Of a stretch of DNA of 19,903 nt, positions 8,253 to 14,647 are shown one piece after another (position 1 is the first letter of the stretch; each line of letters opens with the position of its first letter). The notes beneath the pieces are model-generated. The model saw only the letters and a list, made by a program, of their open reading frames with translations. It ran no database searches and was not told the DNA's origin. Origin of the DNA: an uncultured Desulfuromonadales bacterium (GTDB taxonomy: Bacteria > Desulfobacterota > Desulfuromonadia > Desulfuromonadales > Geopsychrobacteraceae); assembly GCA_947259685.1 (NCBI GenBank), contig CAMYNC010000049.1, forward strand, positions 32,757 through 52,659, read 5' to 3'. The position numbers and the translations under genes are program-made.

Positions 8253-11209
8253 GCGTCCTCCCGCTGACCGATCGGTAGTTCGAAGGTAAAGCAGCTGCCT
8301 TTGCCAAAATGGCTGTCAACCCAAATCGAGCCGTTTAGTAATTCCAGAATTCGCTGGCAGATCGACAAGCCCAGCCCGGTCCCTTCATATTGGCGACTGG
8401 TGCCAGTGTCAATCTGTTGAAAGGGGTTGAAAAGATTCTGCAAATCAGCCTCATGGATACCGATGCCGGTATCTGAGACCGAAGTAATCAACTTGTCCGC
8501 AAGCACCCCGCAGGTAACCTTAACAGATCCAGTTTCGGTAAACTTGATGGCATTGTTCAAAAGATTGATCAGGATCTGACTGACCCGCCGGCGATCACTC
8601 ACCAGCACCGCAACCTCTGGAGAAATTTCTACCTCCAGCGGCAATCCCTTCTCTTCGGCCAGCGGCCGCAGACTCTCGCAAGTTTGCTCAACCAGTTCCA
8701 CCATATCAAAGGTTCGGTACTCTACCTTCAGTTCCCCAGCTTCTATTTTGGAAATGTCGAGGATATCATTGATCAAATTGAGCAGGTGCTGAGCACTGCC
8801 ATTGGCCATCCGCAACTGTTTTTGCTGTTCAAAGTTCAGTGGACCGGAAAGTTCGGCGATGACCAGACCGAGAAAACCGATGATTGAATTCAGCGGTGTG
8901 CGCAGTTCATGCGACATACTGGCCAGAAATGCGCTCTTGGTGCGATTGGCCGATTCTGCCTGCTGAGTGGCATATTGCAAGGCCATTTCCATGCGACGGC
9001 GCTGCAGAGCATTGGTAAAAATCTGCCCGACCAATTCCAAGTGGTCGATTTCTGTGCGGCTCCAACCCTCACGCTCTTCGCTGGAGCTGACTCCCAGCAG
9101 GCCGATCAGTTTGCCACGAAAGAGCATCGGGACATTGACCAGGGCAGCAATCCCCATGGCAGTTAACAACTCATGCTCCCGACCTGCATCCGGCGGTAGA
9201 TCGCTTAATGCCCGCAAAGCAATCTCTTCTCCCGATTTAATCCGCGCCATCCACCAGGGGATTTTCTCCACCTTGAGCTGTTGCAATTTGTCCAGCCGGG
9301 TGGCTATTTCTCCCGAGTTCCAGAGATGGGTGCAGGAAAACTGCTCGCCAGTCTCCGAAAAAAGAAAAACATAACTGGCGTCCACCCCCAGAAACCGGCC
9401 CAAGCGTTCCAAGGTGTGAAAAATTCCTGCGTCCATCTCTTCCGCATCGATGGCGATAAAGTGGGCGGACGTCTCGGCGACAAAATGCTCGAAAGCGTTG
9501 TGCCGTTTCAATTCCTCTTCGACCCGTTGGCGCCGCGCAACCTCTTTTTTTAACCGGTAATTCCAGAACAGTGTGACACAGAGGATCAGTAATGCCACGC
9601 TGACAATCTGGGCAATGTAAACGGCCACCTGTTCGGCGGAAATCCCCGGATCGTAATCGATAGCAACCCAGCGTTGCCGAATATTCGCCGCCTCTTCATC
9701 ACTGATTGTCGCCAGCCCCTTATTGATGATCTGCACCAGCAGCGGCCAGTCTTTGCGCACCGCAAAGTGAAGTTTATGGCCACCCAATTCAACCGGCGCG
9801 GCCACTTTTAAGTTCGTCAAACTGAGCTTGCGAATCCAATAACTCGAAGAGGCCAGATCGCCAACGAACGCATCCACCTCAGTTCCGGAGAGCGCTTTGA
9901 GGGCAGCCTGTCGGGTTGGATATTCGACCAATTCAAGATTAGTATTTTCTTGCAGATAACCGGCATCCGAAGTATTCGCCTGCACCGCAATCTGCCAGCT
10001 GGCCAGATCTTTCAGGCCACTGATAAACGGTTGATCGGTACGAACGATCACCACCCGCTGAAAATCGAGGTAGGGCTGAGTAAAAAGCAGATAGTTCCGC
10101 CGCTCATCCGTCTTACCGACGGTAGGCAGCACATCAATTTTCTTCTTCCTGGTCTTGGCAATCACCTCATTCCAGCTCAAATTGCGGACCACTTCCATAC
10201 TCGCGTTAAGCCGCCGATTGAGCAGTTCGATGTAATCTACAGAAATTCCGCTGAGCTCGCCGTCATCAGCAATATATTCAAACGGGGCATACTCGGGATC
10301 GATACCAAGACGGATATTCGGATGAGCATCCAACCATTGCCGCTCCTCAGGAGTGAGAATCACCCGCCCCCCCAAGGTCCGCGGCGGCGATTGAGGTACC
10401 CAGCGTTGCATAATCTGTCGCTTTTCCTTGTCAGGGATGGCATCGAGCGCTTTGTCCATAATCCTGGTCAGCAATGGCCAGTCATCGCGCACCGCGAAAC
10501 GTTGGCCGTTGGTGATCAGGTCGTAGGCTGAAGCAATTTTTAAACGACTGATCCCCTGCTGTTGCATATGATAGTAAACTACCCCGATAATGCCGACGTA
10601 GGCATCGGCCCGGCCACTGACAAGGGCCTGCAGACCTGCCAAGGGCGAGTCGACCAGCAGTGGTGTCACCAAAGGGTGTTCAGCTAAAACCCGCTCGGTG
10701 GAGGCATGGCCGGTGACCAAGGCAACCTGTTTTCGAGCAAGATCTTCTGGCTGACGGATGCGAAAATCGTCCTCCCGGGTCATCACCACCAACGGGGTCG
10801 GGATATAGATCTGACTGAAACCTAAATAACCTTTGCGCTTTTCAGTGCGCACCGCCGTGGCGATCAGATCGATCGTTTTCCGTTGCCCCCCTTCGAGAGT
10901 TTCCGACCTGCTGAGCTGGGGGACAATGGCTATTTTTACCCCAAGCAGTTGCGAAATCCGTTCGATAAAATCGATGGCGACGCCACGATAACGACCATCA
11001 GCGGCCTGAAAACTATAGGGGGGATAGTCTGTATCGACGCCGATTTTCAGGAGGGGATGCTGTTCAAGAAAGGCGGTTTCAGCGGCAGTCAGCGGCAGCT
11101 GACCAACAATAGTGTCAGCCGCTGCAGGAGCTTTGCCCGGACCCAGCAGCACAATCAGGCAGAAAGCCGATACGGCGACTCTTCTCAGCCCCTCCGAAAC
11201 AGTTCTCAT
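8249..11209 (-). CDS. Membrane sensor histidine kinase with two periplasmic SBP_bac_3 domains and a GAF domain
   Basis: A 986-residue sensor kinase of BvgS/EvgS type. It has an N-terminal signal sequence (RR at 9-10, hydrophobic 11-23, AxA-like site near 31). Two Venus-flytrap, amino-acid-binding-like domains follow (about 52-275 and 296-520), both with the LKIGVD.DYPPYSF-type opening. A membrane helix at 528-553 leads to a GAF domain (about 585-745), then HisKA with H767 in SMSHELRTPLN, then HATPase_c with NLLNNAIKF, SDTGIGI and GTGLGLSI. Unlike BvgS, the protein ends after the ATPase domain: no receiver and no Hpt. The ligand is unknown. ATG 11209 is preferred because AAGG lies 7 bases ahead; an in-frame TTG at 11230 has no ribosome-binding site. 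It is the first gene of a three-gene operon. Confidence 0.94.
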   Translation of the reverse strand: MRTVSEGLRRVAVSAFCLIVLLGPGKAPAAADTIVGQLPLTAAETAFLEQHPLLKIGVDTDYPPYSFQAADGRYRGVAIDFIERISQLLGVKIAIVPQLSRSETLEGGQRKTIDLIATAVRTEKRKGYLGFSQIYIPTPLVVMTREDDFRIRQPEDLARKQVALVTGHASTERVLAEHPLVTPLLVDSPLAGLQALVSGRADAYVGIIGVVYYHMQQQGISRLKIASAYDLITNGQRFAVRDDWPLLTRIMDKALDAIPDKEKRQIMQRWVPQSPPRTLGGRVILTPEERQWLDAHPNIRLGIDPEYAPFEYIADDGELSGISVDYIELLNRRLNASMEVVRNLSWNEVIAKTRKKKIDVLPTVGKTDERRNYLLFTQPYLDFQRVVIVRTDQPFISGLKDLASWQIAVQANTSDAGYLQENTNLELVEYPTRQAALKALSGTEVDAFVGDLASSSYWIRKLSLTNLKVAAPVELGGHKLHFAVRKDWPLLVQIINKGLATISDEEAANIRQRWVAIDYDPGISAEQVAVYIAQIVSVALLILCVTLFWNYRLKKEVARRQRVEEELKRHNAFEHFVAETSAHFIAIDAEEMDAGIFHTLERLGRFLGVDASYVFLFSETGEQFSCTHLWNSGEIATRLDKLQQLKVEKIPWWMARIKSGEEIALRALSDLPPDAGREHELLTAMGIAALVNVPMLFRGKLIGLLGVSSSEEREGWSRTEIDHLELVGQIFTNALQRRRMEMALQYATQQAESANRTKSAFLASMSHELRTPLNSIIGFLGLVIAELSGPLNFEQQKQLRMANGSAQHLLNLINDILDISKIEAGELKVEYRTFDMVELVEQTCESLRPLAEEKGLPLEVEISPEVAVLVSDRRRVSQILINLLNNAIKFTETGSVKVTCGVLADKLITSVSDTGIGIHEADLQNLFNPFQQIDTGTSRQYEGTGLGLSICQRILELLNGSIWVDSHFGKGSCFTFELPIGQREDA

Positions 11210-11277
11210 GGCAGTACCTTGAAAGGTCAACGGAAAGATATAATGGCATGGCCCTGAGGATGATAACGATAGGCTTA

Positions 11278-11306
11278 AGTCTACCCCGGGAAATCAGGCC
11301 TGACAA
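11278..11306 (-). promoter_or_regulatory. possible sigma-70 promoter of the sensor-kinase operon
   Basis: On the minus strand TTGTCA (11306-11301) and TAGACT (11283-11278) are separated by 17 bases, matching consensus at 5/6 and 4/6 positions. It lies in the 116-base gap between the HDOD gene and the sensor kinase start, which gives a leader of about 65 bases. No clear terminator for the HDOD gene is visible in the same gap. Confidence 0.35.
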
Positions 11307-11325
11307 GCCAGGGGCAGGAGAAAGG

Positions 11326-12582
11326 TTAGTTTTTTTTCAGAGTTTCCAGGATTTCCCGCAAGGCGGCAAAGTCAACCCGTTCCAAGTCGATACTGCAGCA
11401 GTTCTGCTGTAAATCCTCCAGGTCATCGCGCTGGTGGGCCAGAGCATTCGCCAGAAAAACCACCTCGACCAGCCGGCGCGAGTTGCTCGCATTTAGCGGG
11501 TTGTGGTGATGCTCGACGACTTCAATGACGAGTTCCGGCAAATTCCACTTGGCTGCCATCAGGACCCCGGCCTCAACGTGGAAGCGTTCGACTAAACCTC
11601 GTTTGGTTTCTTCAGGCAGGTCATAATCGGCCAAACGGCTAAACAGAACAGTCTTGCCGATGTCGTGTAAGAGGCCACAGGAAAAGGCCTCCTCGGCATC
11701 ACACCCGGTCATGGCGGCGACTTTTTGTGCCAAGATTGCGCAGTGGAAACTGTGATCGAGCACCAAACGGATCGCCTGCTTCTCTTTGACAAAGCTGCCA
11801 CTTAAAGCATGGTGGGTAATAATCCCGAGGATGGTTTGGATTCCCATCAGAACGATGGCGTGCTGCAAAGAGCTGACTTTTGTCGCCAGTCCATAATAGC
11901 TGGAGTTCGCAGTTTTGAGGATATTTGAGGTCAGAATCTGGTCGGCCATGATGATTTTAATCAACTTTTGTGGCGACCAGTCCTCCTGACTGAGGCAACT
12001 CTGCACCTGCAGCAAGGTATCCGGCATCGGCGGAATATCCACCTTACCATCCATGATCTGCTGGCCGATTTCCTTGAAAATTTCCTCATCGGCCAGAATT
12101 GCGGCAACGGTTGGTGCTGCTGTCTCTGCAGCAGCCGGCACTGCTTGGTTGGCGGTATTTTTAAAGGCGGGTAACCGGAAGCGGAAGCGAAAATCGCCCC
12201 CCTGCCACTGCATGGCATCATCCAAGGCCAGATAGAGCAGTTGGTCGGCTATTGAGCGTAATTCGGACTTGGGGATCGGTAGCTGCCGCACCAGAAAATC
12301 ACCGTAGGGGATGTTTTGCCGTAAGGCTTCGGCGCGAAGACTTTTCAGGCGCTCAAGCTCGGCGATCTCCAACTGCGCCAGCGTATTTTCAAGCTGTTCT
12401 CCTGGCAGGCTAGAGCGGAAAAAATAGGGGCGGCCGCGGCGAAAACGGAACTCTTTACGGACCGGACCATTTTTAACCTGTAGGACACCGTTTTTCTGCC
12501 GATTGCCCAGCCAGGAGGTCAGGTCAGCCAGCGGTAGATCTTTGAAGGATCCGAGTAAATCCCTGGCAACAGGTTCAGTCAA
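11326..12582 (-). CDS. DUF4388-HDOD signalling protein
   Basis: A 418-residue cytoplasmic protein. Residues about 10-125 resemble DUF4388 (PATAN-like; the opening GSFKDLPLADLTSWL and the NGVLQVKNG strand are typical), a module common in deltaproteobacterial signalling proteins. An Ala-rich linker (about 143-165) leads to an HDOD domain (about 170-375) with the family pattern DIPPMPDTLLQV..., ANSSYYGLATKVSSLQHAIVLMG. HDOD domains are usually non-catalytic scaffolds, but HDIGK (306-310) and HHH (358-360) are present here. The start is TTG 12582: a strong AGGAGA lies 8 bases ahead and no better ATG exists nearby. It lies 108 bases after the diguanylate cyclase gene on the same strand, and no terminator separates them, so co-transcription is likely. 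A role in c-di-GMP-linked motility or developmental signalling is an inference. Confidence 0.93.
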   Translation of the reverse strand: MTEPVARDLLGSFKDLPLADLTSWLGNRQKNGVLQVKNGPVRKEFRFRRGRPYFFRSSLPGEQLENTLAQLEIAELERLKSLRAEALRQNIPYGDFLVRQLPIPKSELRSIADQLLYLALDDAMQWQGGDFRFRFRLPAFKNTANQAVPAAAETAAPTVAAILADEEIFKEIGQQIMDGKVDIPPMPDTLLQVQSCLSQEDWSPQKLIKIIMADQILTSNILKTANSSYYGLATKVSSLQHAIVLMGIQTILGIITHHALSGSFVKEKQAIRLVLDHSFHCAILAQKVAAMTGCDAEEAFSCGLLHDIGKTVLFSRLADYDLPEETKRGLVERFHVEAGVLMAAKWNLPELVIEVVEHHHNPLNASNSRRLVEVVFLANALAHQRDDLEDLQQNCCSIDLERVDFAALREILETLKKN

Positions 12583-12590
12583 TGTTCAGC

Positions 12591-12596
12591 TCTCCT
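12591..12596 (-). promoter_or_regulatory. Ribosome-binding site that fixes the TTG start of the HDOD gene
   Basis: The minus strand reads AGGAGA followed by 8 bases and then TTG. This near-perfect Shine-Dalgarno site is the main reason for accepting a TTG start at 12582. Confidence 0.7.
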
Positions 12597-12690
12597 CTTG
12601 CAGCAGCCATGCTTCGGCAGATCAATACTCTTGGTCTGCTTTGTTCTCAGCCAGTTCCGAGTTTGCGACCATGACTGAATCCTCAACCCG

Positions 12691-13944
12691 TTAGACAACA
12701 GCGGTTTCAGCTTCCGGATCATCTTTACCCACCACCTGGTCCCGACCATTGTCCTTCGCCTGATACAAAGCCACATCGGCCCTTTCCAGCGCGGCACTAA
12801 TGCCTTCGGCAGGATCATAACAGCAGGTCACCCCAAAACTGGCGGTCACAGCTAATTGATGTTCAGCGACGATAAAAGGTGATTTGATTAATTCATGGCG
12901 GATCCGTTCCGCAACCACCAGCGTACTCTTAAGATTCCCATCGGGAACCATGACCAGGAACTCTTCGCCGCCGTAGCGCCCGAAAATGTCGTATTCACGC
13001 AAGCAGTTGCGGACCCGTTTGGACATTTCGCGCAACACTTCATCGCCAGCCTGATGGCCGTAGTTATCGTTAACCCGCTTAAAATGATCCAGATCAATCA
13101 TGATCACGCCGAGACAATTCCCGGTTTCCACAGCCTTGCGTCGCTCCATCCGCGACAGTTCTTCCTCGGCGCGATGGAGCACCGCGCCGCGATTGAAAAT
13201 TCCGGTCAACGGATCGGTCACCGCCAATTGACGCAATCGGGCGAGTAAGTTTTTTAACTGACGGGCGCCCAAATTAACCACGATGAACGACAGGCCGTAA
13301 ACTCCCAGCAAAATGCCGGCCAGGATGCCGACCGTTGCGCTGACCCGCTTGGTGATTTCATCCCGGTAACGGGTGACATCCAGGTAAAGCTCAAAACTCC
13401 CGGCCACCTCACCGGCAAGGTCTCTGACCGGCAGATAGGTCTCAACGACATCGACATCGAGCAGTTGCTCTTCGGCCAGGTCAATGACCCTATCTTTGGT
13501 TTCCTGATGAGAATCGACCTCTCCTCGTAGCGCTCTTTCTAAACGAGGATTGTCCATGACTGTTTTGCCGATAATTTTCTTATCCGTACTGTAGACAATG
13601 GTGCCATCAAGGGAAAAAACTTTGATTTTCACAATGCCGAAAGGGTGCAGAAAGTCGCGCACATGATCGTCGAACATGGTCAGGTGTTCTGAGCTGATCG
13701 AAACCCCGGCACTGTCACCACTGAACAGATAACGGTATTGTTGCTCCACCATGACCTGGCCGATGCGGAGGGCATCATCTTCGGCAATCCGCAGCACATC
13801 GGCGACCGAAGATCGATAAATCCCATAAGCCGTCAGCGACAAAATCGACAGCATCGAAACCAGCGCCAGATAAGTCAGCAGCCGTAGCAGCAGGTTGGGG
13901 TCCTGTTCAATACGCGAGAGGGATAGTTTTTCTTGATTAGCCAT
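12691..13944 (-). CDS. Membrane diguanylate cyclase (GGDEF) with periplasmic sensor domain
   Basis: A 417-residue inner-membrane protein. TM1 is at about 18-42, a periplasmic region at 43-200 has a single-Cache-like look (IKVFSLDGTIVYSTD), TM2 is at about 201-223, then a short linker and a GGDEF domain (about 241-410). The active-site loop is GGEEF (325-329) with metal-binding D284 in MIDLDHFKRVND. R316-E-Y-D319 just upstream matches the RxxD inhibitory I-site, so the enzyme should make c-di-GMP from 2 GTP and be product-inhibited. ATG 13944 gives a conventional N-terminus; an in-frame TTG at 13956 would add four residues and has no ribosome-binding site. Probably the first gene of an operon with the HDOD gene. 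The periplasmic ligand is unknown. Confidence 0.95.
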   Translation of the reverse strand: MANQEKLSLSRIEQDPNLLLRLLTYLALVSMLSILSLTAYGIYRSSVADVLRIAEDDALRIGQVMVEQQYRYLFSGDSAGVSISSEHLTMFDDHVRDFLHPFGIVKIKVFSLDGTIVYSTDKKIIGKTVMDNPRLERALRGEVDSHQETKDRVIDLAEEQLLDVDVVETYLPVRDLAGEVAGSFELYLDVTRYRDEITKRVSATVGILAGILLGVYGLSFIVVNLGARQLKNLLARLRQLAVTDPLTGIFNRGAVLHRAEEELSRMERRKAVETGNCLGVIMIDLDHFKRVNDNYGHQAGDEVLREMSKRVRNCLREYDIFGRYGGEEFLVMVPDGNLKSTLVVAERIRHELIKSPFIVAEHQLAVTASFGVTCCYDPAEGISAALERADVALYQAKDNGRDQVVGKDDPEAETAVV

Positions 13945-13948
13945 AGCT

Positions 13949-13974
13949 GCACCCAATGTTAAATTAATGGGTGC
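13949..13974. repeat. Inverted repeat covering the translation start region of the diguanylate cyclase gene
   Basis: Perfect 7-base arms GCACCCA (13949-13955) and TGGGTGC (13968-13974) surround a 12-base AT-rich centre. The right-hand arm on the mRNA ends 4 bases before ATG 13944 and contains the only G-rich stretch that could serve as ribosome-binding site. It could be an RNA hairpin hiding that site or an operator for a regulator. If the promoter proposed next to it is right, transcription would begin inside the repeat, which favours the operator reading. Confidence 0.45.
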
Positions 13975-13976
13975 TC

Positions 13977-14005
13977 ATTGTTTCAATTTTATATTCTATT
14001 GTCAA
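13977..14005 (-). promoter_or_regulatory. possible sigma-70 promoter of the diguanylate cyclase gene
   Basis: On the minus strand a perfect TTGACA (14005-14000) is followed after 17 bases by AACAAT (13982-13977; 4/6 to consensus). The surrounding DNA is clearly AT-richer than the genes on either side, as expected for a promoter. The rest of the 272-base gap between the HIT gene and this gene holds no open reading frame or RNA gene that I can support. Confidence 0.4.
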
Positions 14006-14131
14006 GACAAAGGTATGGAGATGTCAAAAACGGAGGGAGTGAGGCATCCGCTGTCTGGAAAAAACTTGATGTCCTGCAAGTGGTTTCAGATCTGAGAAAT
14101 CATAGAGCTCGGCATAGATGATTTTCCATCC

Positions 14132-14150
14132 AAAACCGCCTCGTCGGTCT
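14132..14150 (-). terminator. weak terminator-like hairpin downstream of the HIT gene
   Basis: The minus strand can form AGACCG / CGGTTT (one G-T pair) around ACGAGG, ending in a short T-run. The stem is short and lies about 67 bases past the HIT stop codon, so this is a tentative call. Confidence 0.22.
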
Positions 14151-14216
14151 AAACGTCACAGTCTGTCAGAGTTGTGATGAGTCGCCAGCCGAATATTTAA
14201 AGCAGCAGTTTGTTTA

Positions 14217-14636
14217 TTATGAGTCTTCCAGGTATTCGGCCAGATCGTTGCTGACCAGTTGAGCAATTTTTTCAATCTCTGCGGCTGGATAAGGGACCGG
14301 CGCTGCTTGCCCCCAAACCGGTCCCGGCCAGCAGGGATCGGCCTGCGAACGCCCGACATGGTGCAGATGCAGCTGACTGACAACATTCCCCAGCGCAGCG
14401 ACATTCAGTTTATCGTAGTTGAAACTGCTCTCCATCCACCTCGCCAGCCAAGCCGATTCCTGCCAGAGCTGCTGTTGATCGGCCTCGCTTAGCTGATGGA
14501 TTTCACGACTCTTTTCCCGGCGTGGGACCAGCATAAACCAGGGATAGCTTGCGTCGTTCATCAGCAACAAGCGGCAGAGGGGAAAATTTCCCAGAACAAT
14601 GCAGTCCTGCTGCAGCCGTGGATCGAGTTCAAACAT
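14217..14636 (-). CDS. HIT-family nucleotide hydrolase-like protein
   Basis: A 139-residue cytoplasmic protein of the histidine-triad superfamily. The catalytic region reads NVVSQLHLHHVGR: H90 and H92 occupy the second and third positions of the HxHxH triad, while the first position is Gln88. This Q-x-H-x-H-H form is the usual one in this small bacterial subfamily as I know it, so the presumed nucleophilic middle His is kept. An N-terminal segment with YPWFMLVPRR and a downstream PVWG stretch also fit the subfamily. HIT proteins hydrolyse dinucleoside polyphosphates or nucleoside phosphoramidates; the substrate here is unknown. The ribosome-binding site AGGGAGA (14643-14649) overlaps the stop codon of rlmKL, so translation is probably coupled to it. 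Confidence 0.9.
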   Translation of the reverse strand: MFELDPRLQQDCIVLGNFPLCRLLLMNDASYPWFMLVPRREKSREIHQLSEADQQQLWQESAWLARWMESSFNYDKLNVAALGNVVSQLHLHHVGRSQADPCWPGPVWGQAAPVPYPAAEIEKIAQLVSNDLAEYLEDS

Positions 14637-14647
14637 GGCGTGTCTCC

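Noticed and set aside
11210..11325. CCTGGCTTGTCAGG as terminator after the HDOD gene
   Set aside because: The stem is only about 4 pairs and no T-run follows on the minus strand.
13957..14216. c-di-GMP (GEMM) riboswitch upstream of the diguanylate cyclase gene
   Set aside because: Read on the minus strand, I found neither the conserved GEMM core nor its tetraloop-receptor arrangement; only a promoter candidate and a simple inverted repeat are visible.
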